64,000 bases of DNA, taken from the NCBI GenBank assembly GCA_011799875.1, contig CM022302.1, forward strand, positions 106,321,473 to 106,385,472, in the 5' to 3' direction. The DNA comes from Thinopyrum elongatum. Its lineage: Eukaryota; Streptophyta; Magnoliopsida; Poales; Poaceae. The notes beneath the pieces are model-generated. The model ran no database searches and was not told the origin of the DNA. It was given only the letters and a program-made list of their open reading frames with translations. Shown here one piece after another: positions 49,265 to 59,474 of the stretch. Made by a program: the position numbers and the translations under genes. Every line of letters starts with the position of its first letter. Position 1 is the first letter of the stretch.

Positions 49265-50720
49265 TGGTGTGGGGGGGGGGGGGTGGGGGGTGAGTGAGAT
49301 GTGAGTGAGAGGGAGGTTCATGGTTTTGATTTCTCTCCTATGACGTACTCTACATAAGTCACCATATTGATATGCATAATAAAACAACAAGTGTTAGGTG
49401 CGGTCTAGATCTTTTGGACGAATGTGATCACGTGATCCAATAAATTTTCACATCATGATGTCACTGCCTATGAACGATATAATGCTACATAATTGATCTC
49501 TTAACATGCCATGACTTCCCACTTTCTAACACATCTATATGCGTAGATTGAAGCTAAGCAATGCAATAACTTTTTGGGGCTAAAATAGGCTTGGGAGGCA
49601 AACAGAATGCCAAAATTCGACACACAGATACATGAGGTGTAAGGAAAGTACACGACCTACATGCACAAACTGGTGCACCTGTTCTTCTTGCTGGACTCTT
49701 AAGAAAGTGCATACCCGGATGAGCGGTCGCTACGAACTGGTAGCTGGGTCCTAGTTCACCGCACTGCTTTTCAATTTGGGATAGACTGTCATTTGTTTAG
49801 TCACTGCTTGCAGATTTGTTGCATATTTTTGCTGGTGCTTTCGATGCCGGCAACTCTCCTAGTAGAGACATAGAAATTTTACACGTACGTATGCATGTGT
49901 CCAGTCTTATGGATATAAACATTTTTCTAGTTAATGAAAAAGTTAGAGCAATTGCTGGTTTGCACAAAAATAGTGAACATGTCTAGATGGTGTTGTGTGC
50001 CCAAGTGAACTTTTTAAATAAAAAGCTGTCTATTGAATACACAAATATAGGCAAAGTTTGTTACTAAGAATCCACTCGCCCACTCGCTCAATGCCTATTT
50101 TGTGGACACCAACATGTACTCCGACTGTCCCGAGTTTGCTGCATGATGAACACACGACACAACCATCATTCGACACAATGTTTCTCCTCTCTTCTGCAAC
50201 ACCAATTTAACAACCAATACACATCTCCCGTAGCTAGTAGTTCCTGATGGATAGGCTTTGTTTACTTTTGTGCGCCATACCTATACATTCATGTGCTCTC
50301 TCTCTAAAAAATGGAGTTGTATTGCTCAAGGAGGAGTAAGTTCACCCTGCAAAGGCTAGGGGTATTGAGGCTAGAATGAAGCCACACCATAATTCTAGCT
50401 TCAGTTCTACCAAATTTTGCTAAAACATGACTAACATTATTTTTGTTCCTCCTAACATGAGTAAACACAGTTTCCCTATTTCCCATGTGATGCTGAATTT
50501 CCTGGACTACCGTCGAGTACTTGGAATGATCCATTCAACTTGCAATTTATTGCATTTCATTTAGTTAATTTGCTTTTTATTGAGGTGTGCCTTGCCTCGT
50601 CAACTCATATCTACAAGGTAATTAATGAAGATATAATATAACTAAAAGGATGTGTACTATTATGCAAACTATAAAGCACTAAGCTAAAATAAAGAAAAAA
50701 AATGAGATGGACGGCAGCCT
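49265..50720. repeat. 1.74-kb repeat, copy beside the outer Copia element
   Basis: Begins at the microsatellite position (here a G tract, 49268-49285) and follows the repeat through GGCTAAAATAGGC and GCTGGTGCTTTCG to an AT-rich end. Carries an RNase H-like fragment (50304-50534) that units 1 and 6 lack. Confidence 0.75.
50304..50534 (-). pseudogene. RNase H-like domain fragment (plant RVT_3/LINE type)
   Basis: The minus-strand frame contains HHMGNRETVFTHVRRNKNNV, then SHVLAKFGRTEARIMVWLHS. The V.R..N.VAH.LAKF.R pattern followed by VWL is the C-terminal part of the RNase H-like domain found in plant LINEs and related RVT_3 proteins. Only about 75 codons remain and catalytic acidic residues are outside the fragment. 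A second copy (62101-62310) shows that the insertion was carried along by duplication. Confidence 0.6.
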
Positions 50721-51011
50721 CAGGCTACTCGGCGACGTCCAGGCAGGATGGTGAACAAGATGGCGGGCAGGATCGGCGGCACCCTGGTCATAGGCAACGC
50801 TCTCCACGGCGGCGCTGAAGGAGCACCGAGGCATATGACCTGATCCTCATGCTATCGAGGGTTAGCGATGGAGACTAATGATGTGCGTATCCTATGTCTA
50901 CTGAAGGTGTAGATCTCTGCATACCACTATCAGACAAATAACTCAATTGATTTGATGTTTTAGTTACAAGAAAGTACTACAGCTGGCCATGATAATTGTG
51001 CACATAGACAT
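50721..51011. other. Unique spacer left of the young Copia element
   Basis: The first 110 bases are GC-rich, with a short frame MVNKMAGRIGGTLVIGNALH (50748-50843); they may be a gene fragment, but no family is recognised. The rest is AT-rich. It continues at 56133 on the other side of the Copia insertion. Confidence 0.35.
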
Positions 51012-51361
51012 TGTTGGCAAATTCTAGCCTATCTCTCTCACCTCACCTCGATCTCTCTCTGAAACTCAGGTGACAGGAAGAACAGGGAGGTTTGACGCTG
51101 CATAAAACTTGCAGCTTTTCTGCTCTTCTTCTCTCCTCTTTATTTCCGAAAGCAACAAGGAAAACGGGGTCGTGGCCCCTTACATTGCGCCACCACCGAT
51201 CGTGGTGCTCGTGCCATCCCACGAGCGATCTGGAGGGGGCGCAGGACTCGTTCAAACTCCAACAGAAAACGAGCTAATCTCGCTATCTGAAACTACCTGA
51301 CGAAACTGAAGAAAAACAAACGACACTAGCCTAAAACCTGCAGACTTGGGTTTATTCAACA
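51012..51361 (-). mobile_element. 3' LTR of the young Copia element
   Basis: 350 bp; in element sense it starts TGTTGAATAAACCC and ends GCCAACA. Carries the transcription end region. Differs from the 5' LTR at two bases. Confidence 0.96.
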
Positions 51362-51374
51362 ATCACCCCCTAAA
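51362..51374 (-). promoter_or_regulatory. Polypurine tract
   Basis: In element sense TTTAGGGGGTGAT directly precedes the 3' LTR, the expected position for plus-strand DNA priming. Confidence 0.8.
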
Positions 51375-51385
51375 CTCTAGTCTGC

Positions 51386-54300
51386 CTACATTATTTTCTT
51401 CATCCCAATCTTGTCACGCAGCTGAATGAATCTGATTCGTCCCAGAGGCTTCGTCAGGATGTCAGCCAGCTGATCCTCAGTCCTGATGTAGTCGACTTCC
51501 ATCTTCCCCTCTTCTACGCACTCTCTGATGAAGTGGTAGCGCAAGTCAATATGCTTGCTCCTGTCATGCAGAACAGGATTCTTGCAAAGTGCAATGGCGG
51601 ACTTGTTGTCCACCAGGAGCGTAGGCACCTGCAGCTTTTCAACGGTGATCTCTGCGAGCAATCTAGCCGCCCACACCCCCTGACAGGCGGCAGTGGTGGC
51701 CGCTATGAACTCTGCCTCGCAAGATGAGAGGGCCACCACTTTCTGCTTCTGCGACAGCCAGATGACGGGGCTCTCTCCAATGAAGAACAGCGCCCCCGTC
51801 GTGCTCTTGCGATCGTCGATGTCGCCGGCCATGTCGCTGTCGCTGTACCCAAAGAGGTTGGCTCCTCCAGTTCTTCGGCGAGGGAAGTGGCAGCCCAAGC
51901 TGCGTGTCCCCGCGACGTATCTGATGATGTGCTTCACCGCCGTTAGGTGTTCGACAGTGGGCGCCTCCATGAATCTGCTCACATAGCCGACAGCATAGGT
52001 GATGTCAGGCCGTGTGTGCGTGAGGTAGCGCAGCGTCCCCACCAAGCTTCTGTATTCTGTTGCGTCGGTCGGAGCCGCCGTGCTGCCCTTGCTCAACTTC
52101 AGACGTGCTTCCATGGGCGTCGGACTCGGGTTGCAGCCAGTCAGTCCAGCCCTCTCCACAATCTTGTCGGCGTACGCGCTCTGAGCGATGGTCACCCCGG
52201 CTGCTTCCTGGCGCACCTCAATGCCCAGGTAATAAGAGAGCAGCCCGAGATCGCTCATCCTGAACGTGCCCTTCATCTCTGTCTTGAAGTTGTCGATCTC
52301 CTTCGCGTCCGCTCCGGTGATCACCAGGTCGTCCACGTACACCCCCAGAAGAAGGAGCTCGTGGCCGGACCCACGTGCGTAGACGGCATGCTCAGAGTTG
52401 CAACGGCGGAAGCCCATGGCGACAAGCGTCGCGTCGAGCTTGGCGTTCCAAGCTCTCGGAGCCTGATGCAGGCCGTACAGTGCCTTCCGCAGTCGCAGCA
52501 CCTTGTGCTCCTGGCCGGCGGTGACGAACCCCGGCGGCTGCTGGACATATACTTCTTCCGCCAGGTCGCCATTGAGGAACGCCGACTTCACGTCCATGTG
52601 ATGGATCGCCCACCCCTCGTGCGCGGCGAGGGCGAGCAGAACGCGCACAGACTCCAGTCGAGCTACTGGAGCGAAGACCTCATCGAAATCGATCCCCTGC
52701 CTCTGCGCAAAGCCTTTTGCGATGAGCCGGGCCTTGTGCCTGACGACGTTCCCGGCGGCGTCCCTCTTCACGCGGAAGACCCACTTCACGCCGATGGCGT
52801 GGTGGCCGGCGGGAAGATCCGCCAGCTCCCACGTTTCGTTCTCCTCGATGGACCCCATCTCCTCGAGCATTGCCCTCCGCCAGCTTGGATCGCGCTCTGC
52901 TTCTCTGAAGGTGTTCGGTTCCTCAGCAGATGCGATCAGCAGCTTCTCAGTGTGCTGCACCGGGCTTCCAGGCTCGTCGAAGAGATCGGCGATGCGGCGA
53001 AAGCGGTGAGCCGCACGGGCGAGGTCGTGCGCATCGAGCACGGGGGTCCCTGAGGGCGGAGAGACGAACTCCACGCCCACCGGAGTGGAGATCGCTGCAG
53101 GAGTACGTTCTGCAGAGGAGGCCGCTTGACTGCTGCCTGCTGTTGAGGGCGTGCGCATCGCCGTGGCCGCGGACCCGGGCGCTGACTCTGCATTGGTGTC
53201 AGTCGGGGCCTGCGGCGTCGACGGCGTCTGCGGCTCCGATCCTTCCTCGCCGCCGTTGTGAGCGATCTGCACCTTGTAGACAGGGTACTGAACGGTGAAA
53301 AACTCACTTTGTTCTGTCTGAGCTCCATGAGCGGTGTCCGCCCAGTTCCAGCGTGCGGCCTCGTCGAAGACTGCATCCCGCGTGACATGGACACGCTTGG
53401 ACGACGGGTTGTACGCTCGATAAGCCTTGCCTCCCTCCTCGTACCCGACGAACACCATCGGAGTGGATCGATCGTCGAGCTTGCTCTGGTGTGGCTTCAC
53501 CGTCTTCACGTGCACCACGCAGCCGAACGTGCGGAGGAAGTGCACCGCTGGTCGCTCGCCGTGCCACGCCTCATACGGCGTCATGCCGATCACAGAGCGA
53601 GTCGGCGATCTGTTCAGGATGAACACGGCGGTGGTGACGGCCTCCCCCCAGAACTCTCCGGGCATGGCCGTGGCCTTCATCATGCTCCTAGCCATGGCCA
53701 CCACGGTTTGGTTGCGCCGCTCCACGACGCCGTTCTGCTGCGGCGAGTACGGCGCCGTGAGCTGCCGCTGTACGCCGCGCTCCGCGCAGTAATCGATGAA
53801 GTCGACGGACGTGAACTCGCCGCCGCGGTCTGTCCGCAGGGCACGCAGCTTGCGCCCCGTCTCCGTCTCCACCCGCGCCTGAAAGCGCGTGATCGCGCCG
53901 GCCGCCTCATCCTTGGACCGAAGTACGGTGACCCACATGTACCTTGACATGTCGTCGACGAGGAGGAGGAAGTAGCGACGCCCTCCGGCGGTTGCGGGTG
54001 TGATCGGCCCGCACAGATCGCCATGAACCAGCTCCAGAACGTCCTCAGCTCTGAAGTTTGCCTCCGCGGGAAAGGAGTTGCGCCTCTGTTTGCCGGCGAG
54101 GCACCCGTCGCACACCTGATCGACATGGTCGATAGCGGGCATGCCACGGACCAGCCCTTGCTGAGCTAGCTTGCGGAGGGCTTGGAAGTTGAGATGCCCA
54201 AACCTGGCATGCCATTTCCACGCCTCATCTGTGGCGCACCGTGCAGCCAGACAGACAGGGCGTGCGAGCTGGAGCGGGTACAGGTACAGGCGGTTGCCTG

Positions 54301-55750
54301 CCCGCCGTACCTTTGCGATGATGCGCCGCTGCGGATCGAAGAGAGTGAAGACGCCGTGCTCGATCTCCGATCTGCACCCGACCTGATCAAGCTGCCCCAC
54401 GCTGATGATATTGCTCCGGAGACGCGGGATGTAGTAGACGCCGCTCAGTACGCGGTGCCCGCCGGTGTGGTCAGTGAAGAGCACGCTGCCGCGCCCCCTG
54501 ATGTCGACGACCGATCCATCGCCAAACTTGACTGTGCCGGTGACGCGGTGGTCTAGCTCGCTGAACGATCCCTCCTCGCCGGACATGTGATTGCTGGCGC
54601 CCGTGTCCAGGAACCACACGCCGGTGTGCTCGTCCGTGGCCAGGCCGAGGTGAGCCTCGATGCGCTCTTCATGCAGCTCGACTCGATCGCCGTGATCGCC
54701 GATGTCTACGGACAGCTCGCACACCTGCGCCATGAGGTGGTGCGTTGGGTCGGCGTCGTCGCCGGCGTTCCCCTGCGCGAGGAGTGCCTTGGCTTCCTCA
54801 TCGCGCTTCTTCTTGCGACAGTCGCGCTTCCAGTGCCCTGGGATGTTGCAGTAGTGGCACCGGTCGCGATCGTCGTCGTTGCCGGCGCCGGAGCCACCGG
54901 CGTGTCCTCTGCCAGCACCCCCGTTCTGGCCGCGTCCACCGCCGCCGCCGCGGCGCCCGCGACCTCTCCCGCGCCGGCCTCGAGACGAGCCGGAGCCCGA
55001 GCCGCCAGCGTGTGGATCGCCACTCTTGAGGCGGGCGTGCCACTCCTCTTCAGTGAGAAGCAGGCGCCCCATGCTGTCGGTGGCCTGGTGCAGCTCATGG
55101 CGTTCCTCCGCCGCCTTCAGTCTCCCAGTCAGCTCCTCGACGGGAAGCGTGTCGAGATCAACTAGAGTCTCGATCGACAAAGCAATCTGCGAGAACTGCT
55201 TGGGTACTACTGAAAGAAATTTTCTAACCACTCTTTTTTCAGGAATTGTCTCACCGAGCTGCGCCATCTGAGCCACCATTGCTGTGAGACGCATGGCAAA
55301 TTCGTCCACCGACTCGCCGTCGGCGAACTTGATGTCGCCGTACTGCTTGGTGAGGGTCGCGAGCTTCGCCTCGCGCACTCGTGCCACCCCAAGCCTCATC
55401 GTATTCAGGGATTCCCAGGCCTCCTTCGCCGTCGCCTTGGCGGCGAGCGTCGGCCCCATCTCCGGTGGCACCCCCCGAAGAATTGCCTCGAGCGCCAGGC
55501 GATCCTCGCTGCGCTCGGCCGTGCCCGTCTGGACGGCGTCCCAGAGATGCCGTCCCTCCATCATGACCTGCATGAGGACAGCCCAGTCGGTGTAGTTGGT
55601 CCTCGTCAGCTGCGGCCACGCCGCGCTGCCGGTGTCGCGAGCCATCCGCGCCATGGACCTCTCAGCCACGGCAAGCTCGTTGCCGTCGGAGACCCGTGCC
55701 CGCGGAGTTGGCGGCGACTTGCTACCACCGGAATCGTCTGGACCCGCCAT
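51386..55750 (-). CDS. Copia gag-pol polyprotein (1454 codons, intact)
   Basis: This encodes coat, protease, integrase and reverse transcriptase/RNase H for copying the element through an RNA intermediate in cytoplasmic particles. I start at ATG 55750-55748; the frame is open two codons further, but begins there with GTG, which is not expected in a plant. Approximate residues: gag 40-240; RGRGR-rich linker; zinc knuckle CHYCNIPGHWKRDC near 300; protease DTGASNHM near 385; integrase HHCC zinc region 505-555; catalytic D, D, E in HGDLCGP, LRTDRGGEF and QQNGVVERRN (570-675); reverse transcriptase 960-1210 with YVDDL near 1138; RNase H 1300-1400 with SSCEAEF; end near DILTKPLGR. There is no frameshift between gag and pol. 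It is GC-rich, unlike the AT-rich surroundings. Complementary-strand frames in this interval are shadows. Confidence 0.97.
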   Translation of the reverse strand: MAGPDDSGGSKSPPTPRARVSDGNELAVAERSMARMARDTGSAAWPQLTRTNYTDWAVLMQVMMEGRHLWDAVQTGTAERSEDRLALEAILRGVPPEMGPTLAAKATAKEAWESLNTMRLGVARVREAKLATLTKQYGDIKFADGESVDEFAMRLTAMVAQMAQLGETIPEKRVVRKFLSVVPKQFSQIALSIETLVDLDTLPVEELTGRLKAAEERHELHQATDSMGRLLLTEEEWHARLKSGDPHAGGSGSGSSRGRRGRGRGRRGGGGGRGQNGGAGRGHAGGSGAGNDDDRDRCHYCNIPGHWKRDCRKKKRDEEAKALLAQGNAGDDADPTHHLMAQVCELSVDIGDHGDRVELHEERIEAHLGLATDEHTGVWFLDTGASNHMSGEEGSFSELDHRVTGTVKFGDGSVVDIRGRGSVLFTDHTGGHRVLSGVYYIPRLRSNIISVGQLDQVGCRSEIEHGVFTLFDPQRRIIAKVRRAGNRLYLYPLQLARPVCLAARCATDEAWKWHARFGHLNFQALRKLAQQGLVRGMPAIDHVDQVCDGCLAGKQRRNSFPAEANFRAEDVLELVHGDLCGPITPATAGGRRYFLLLVDDMSRYMWVTVLRSKDEAAGAITRFQARVETETGRKLRALRTDRGGEFTSVDFIDYCAERGVQRQLTAPYSPQQNGVVERRNQTVVAMARSMMKATAMPGEFWGEAVTTAVFILNRSPTRSVIGMTPYEAWHGERPAVHFLRTFGCVVHVKTVKPHQSKLDDRSTPMVFVGYEEGGKAYRAYNPSSKRVHVTRDAVFDEAARWNWADTAHGAQTEQSEFFTVQYPVYKVQIAHNGGEEGSEPQTPSTPQAPTDTNAESAPGSAATAMRTPSTAGSSQAASSAERTPAAISTPVGVEFVSPPSGTPVLDAHDLARAAHRFRRIADLFDEPGSPVQHTEKLLIASAEEPNTFREAERDPSWRRAMLEEMGSIEENETWELADLPAGHHAIGVKWVFRVKRDAAGNVVRHKARLIAKGFAQRQGIDFDEVFAPVARLESVRVLLALAAHEGWAIHHMDVKSAFLNGDLAEEVYVQQPPGFVTAGQEHKVLRLRKALYGLHQAPRAWNAKLDATLVAMGFRRCNSEHAVYARGSGHELLLLGVYVDDLVITGADAKEIDNFKTEMKGTFRMSDLGLLSYYLGIEVRQEAAGVTIAQSAYADKIVERAGLTGCNPSPTPMEARLKLSKGSTAAPTDATEYRSLVGTLRYLTHTRPDITYAVGYVSRFMEAPTVEHLTAVKHIIRYVAGTRSLGCHFPRRRTGGANLFGYSDSDMAGDIDDRKSTTGALFFIGESPVIWLSQKQKVVALSSCEAEFIAATTAACQGVWAARLLAEITVEKLQVPTLLVDNKSAIALCKNPVLHDRSKHIDLRYHFIRECVEEGKMEVDYIRTEDQLADILTKPLGRIRFIQLRDKIGMKKIM

Positions 55751-55766
55751 TCCCACGGTTGGAACA

Positions 55767-55780
55767 GGGCTCTGGTGCCA
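55767..55780 (-). promoter_or_regulatory. Primer-binding site
   Basis: In element sense TGGCACCAGAGCCC lies two bases inside the 5' LTR. It resembles the initiator-Met tRNA complement (TGGTATCAGAGC) with two changes. Confidence 0.75.
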
Positions 55781-55782
55781 AT

Positions 55783-56132
55783 TGTTGGCAAATTCTAGCC
55801 TATCTCTCTCACCTCACCTCGATCTCTCTCTGAAACTCAGGTGACAGGAAGAACAGGGAGGTTTGACGCTGCATAAAACTTGCAGCTTTTCTGCTCTTCT
55901 TCTCTCCTCTTTATTTCCGAAAGCAACAAGGAAAACGGGGTCGTGGGCCCTTACATTGCGCCACCACCGATCGTGGTGCTCGTGCCATCCCACGAGCGAT
56001 CTGGAGGGGGCGCATGACTCGTTCAAACTCCAACAGAAAACGAGCTAATCTCGCTATCTGAAACTACCTGACGAAACTGAAGAAAAACAAACGACACTAG
56101 CCTAAAACCTGCAGACTTGGGTTTATTCAACA
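55783..56132 (-). mobile_element. 5' LTR of the young Copia element
   Basis: 350 bp, matching 51012-51361 except two substitutions. In element sense it contains the promoter; an obvious TATA box is not conspicuous. Confidence 0.96.
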
Positions 56133-57206
56133 GACATCACTCACCAACACTATCATCAACGACTCTAATGATTGACCAATAGACTTGCGCAGACACCAGA
56201 GCTCCATTATCGAATCGATACAATTGCTGCTCTATTGTTCTCTCATGCTCAAACCATGGTTTGTCCAAAACGAGCATGTAAAATGGATTTCTTTAATAGT
56301 AATTTCACTAGAAGATTTGCATAACACATCAGTGGAAAATCGGACAACAGAATGCCTCTCGTTTTCAGAGTCCGTGAAGAAAAGCAAGAAGATTATGTGC
56401 ATGTACGTAACTTAAAGAAGAAAATAATGCCCACAAAATAATGAAAATGAGTGATTCGGTGAACTCATAGGGGGGGGGGGCGAGAGTGAGCGTCAGGGTG
56501 AGACGTCAGTGAGAGGGAGGTTCATGGTTTTTATTTCTCTCCTTCGATGTACTCTACATTAGTCACCATATTGATATGCATAATAAAACATCAAGTGTTA
56601 GGTGCGGTCCAGATCTTTTGCACGGATGTGATCATGTGATCCAATAAAATTTTCACATCATGATGCCACTGCTATGAACGATATAGTGCTACATAATAGA
56701 TCTCTTCCATGGCTTGACTTCCCACTTTCTGACACATCTATATGCGTAGATTGAAGCTAAACAATGAACAATTTTTTTGGGGCTATAATAAGCTTGGGAG
56801 GCAAACAGAATGCCAAAATTCGGCACAGATACATGGGGTGTAAGCAAACTACACGACCAACATGCACAAACTGGTGCACCTGCTCTTCTTGCTTGTCTCT
56901 CTGAAGAAAGTGCATACCCAGATGAGTATGGTCTCTATGAACTGGTAGTTGAGTCCTACTTCACCGCACTGCTTTTCATTCAGGGATAGACTGTCATTTG
57001 CTTAGTCATTGCTTGTAGATTTGTTGCATCTTTATGCTGATGCTTTCGATGTCGGCAACTCTCCTAGTAGGACGTAGAAATTTTACACGTATGTATGCAT
57101 GTGTCGAGTCTTATGAATATAAACATTTTTCTAGTTAATGAAAAAGGTAGACCAATTGCTGGTTTGCACAAAAACAATAAAGATGTCAAGACGGTGTTGT
57201 GTGCCC
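56133..57206. repeat. 1.74-kb repeat copy 5, left part, with short unique lead-in
   Basis: 56133-56250 is the continuation of the unique spacer. From about 56260 (GTTTGTCCAAAACGAG) the 1.74-kb repeat runs to TGTGTGCCC (57198-57206), where the BED-finger transposon interrupts it; it resumes at 61776. A G tract (56470-56480) marks the microsatellite position. No gene is seen. Confidence 0.75.
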
Positions 57207-57589
57207 TCGAATGCACCGATACTTCAGGCAACCAGCGAATCGGTATCGGATACCGTATCCGATACTGATACTCCTCCGATACGCCCCCGATACGTATCCA
57301 AGGAGTATCCGTGAATAAATGATTTAAAACAATTCAGATACTTGAAGGATACTTTTTCAGTTCGTTTTGGATACGGCCCAGCCCATCTAAGAGACCACTC
57401 AGCCCAGTTAAGAGGCAGATAGCAACCCTAGTACCCCAATGCCCCCATCCTTGCCCTCCCAGTTTCTTTCCTCCCTCCCGAGCTCACACCAGGCGGCGGC
57501 TGGTGGCTGCGTACCTAGCAGCTACTCATCCAGGGCCGGCGGCAGCGGCGGCTAGCCGGCGACGAGCTGCTACTCCTCACCAATGCCTC

Positions 57590-57690
57590 CTATCACGCAG
57601 CAAGCAAGTATGTACACTTCTTTCTCCCTTTCTCCTGCCCAGCCAAGCTCATCCCCTCTTCTTTCTCCTCTGATCTGTGAAGATCTCATT
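57590..57690 (+). other. Possible first exon and intron start of the BED-finger gene
   Basis: A GC-rich leader is followed by ATGCCTCCTATCACGCAGCA (57583 region) and a donor GTATGT. A pyrimidine-rich intron runs to the solo LTR; its acceptor (TCCTCCAG, 61421) lies beyond the LTR. The split can only be read if the LTR is mentally skipped, so transcription in this form is doubtful. Confidence 0.35.
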
Positions 57691-57987
57691 TGTGACGCCC
57701 CCGATTCAATCGTACACTAATCATACACGCAAACGTGTATGATCAAGATCAGGGACTCATGGGAAGATATCACAACACAACTCTAAGAAATAAATAAGTC
57801 ATACAAGCATCATAATACAAGCCAGGGGCCTCTAGGGCTCGAATACAAGTGCTCGATCATAGACGAGTCAGCGGAAGCAACAATATCTGAGTACAGACAT
57901 AAGTTAAACAAGTTGCCATAAGATGGCTAGCACAAATGGGGATACAGATCGAAGAGGCGCAGGCCTCCTGCCTGGGATCCTCCTAAA

Positions 57988-58100
57988 CTACTCCTGGTCG
58001 TCGTCGGCGGCCTGCACGTAGTAGTAGACACCCTCGGTGTAGTAAGAGTCGTCGAAGGTGGCGTCTGGCTCCTGGGCTCCAGCATCTGGTTGCGACAACC
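57988..58100 (-). other. Solo-LTR counterpart of the Tyr-rich mini-ORF
   Basis: Minus-strand frame with AQEPDATFDDSYYTEG and VYYYVQAADDDQE, then TAG. It aligns with 4961-5071 and keeps the frame by whole-codon gaps, but lacks the ATG at the equivalent place. Confidence 0.35.
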
Positions 58101-59374
58101 GAGTATAGAAAGGGGAAAAAGGGGGAGCAAAGCAACCGTGAGTACTCATCCAAAGTACTTGCAAGCAAGGATCTACTCTACATATGCAATGGTATCAATG
58201 AAATGGGTAGTATCTGTGGACTGAACTGCAGAATGCCAGAATAAGAGGGGGATAGCTAGTCCTATCGAAGACTACGCTTCTGGCAGCCTCCATCTTGAAG
58301 CATGTAGAAGAGAGTAGCAAGTGCAGCATCAAGTAACATCGCATAGCATAAACCTACCCGACGATCCTCTCCTCGTCGCCCTGTGAGAGAGCGATCACCA
58401 GGTTGTATCTGGCACTTGAAAGGGTGTGTTTTGTTAAGTATCCGGTTCTAGTTGTCATAAGGTCGAGGTACAACTCCGGGTCGTCCTTTTACCGAGGGAC
58501 ACGGCTATTCGAATAGATAAACTTCCCTGCAGGGGTGCACCACATTACCCAACACGCTCGATCCCTCTGGCCGGGCACACTTTCTTGGGTCATACTCGGC
58601 CTCGGAAGATCAACACGTCGCAGCCCTACCTAGGCCTAACAGAGAGGTCAGCACGCCGGTCTAAATCCTATGCGCGCAGGGGTTTGGGCTCATCGCCCAT
58701 TGCACACCTGCATGTTGCGTGGGCGGCCGGTGAGCAGACCTAGCAACCTCCATTACAAAGGAAGTCGCGTTACGCGGTCCAACACGGCGCGCGCCGCTCA
58801 GTCGCTGATGTCTAGGAGGCTTCGGCTGATACCACGACGTCGAGTACCCATAACTGTTCCCGCGTGGTGGTTAGTGCGTATAGGCTCGTAGCCAGACTCA
58901 GATCAAATACCCAATCTCGTTAAGCGTGTTAATTGATATAACCGCGGACGCCGACCAGGGACCAGGCCCACCTGTCTCCTAGGTGGTCACAACCTGCCCT
59001 GTCGCTCCGCCACAAAGTAACACTCGGGGGCCGTCGGGAACCCAGGCCCACCACTATCTGGATGGAACCACCTGCCCCTTCAGCCCCCATCTCCGAACAG
59101 AAACATAAGTATGTAATAGTATATAATATAAACCCGTGATCACCTCCCGAAGTGATCACGGCCCAGTAGTATAGCATGGCAGACGGACAAGAGTGTAGGG
59201 CCACTGATGTAATTCTAACAACCTATACTAAGCATTTTAGGATTGTAGGTAAGGTATCAACAGTAGTAGCAAAGACAGGCTATGCAGCAGAATAGGATTA
59301 ACCGAAAGCAGTAACATGCTACACTACTCTAATGCAAGCAGTAGAGAGAAGGAATAGGCGATATCGGGTTGATC

Positions 59375-59474
59375 AAAGGGGGGGCTTGCCTGGAAGCTCG
59401 GCAGAGAAGGACGGGTCGTCAACACTGTAGTCGTACTGGGGGTCGCTGGCAGTCTCGGAGTCTACCAGAGAGAA
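59375..59474 (-). other. Solo-LTR counterpart of the SFSAELP segment
   Basis: Minus-strand frame gives SLVDSETASDPQYDY, SVDDPSFSAELPGKP, aligned with 3351-3450. A seven-C run directly after GK shifts the frame to a stop. Confidence 0.3.

Larger units (their letters stand above)
51012..56132 (-). mobile_element. Young, structurally complete Copia retrotransposon
   Basis: Two 350-bp LTRs (51012-51361 and 55783-56132) differ at two positions by eye and are flanked by the exact 5-bp duplication GACAT (51007-51011 and 56133-56137). In minus-strand order: 5' LTR, primer-binding site, gag-pol frame, polypurine tract, 3' LTR. The single frame has every Copia domain. Two differences in 350 bases imply a very recent insertion (of order 0.2 million years at the often-used grass LTR rate of 1.3e-8 per site per year; inference). 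It may still be able to move. The lineage within Copia is not assigned; the short LTR and DVKSAFLNG motif separate it from BARE/Angela. Confidence 0.96.

Noticed and set aside
51947..53053. 368-codon frame on the plus strand inside the Copia element
   Set aside because: It is the complement of the GC-rich gag-pol frame; no domain, and the opposite strand explains the region fully.
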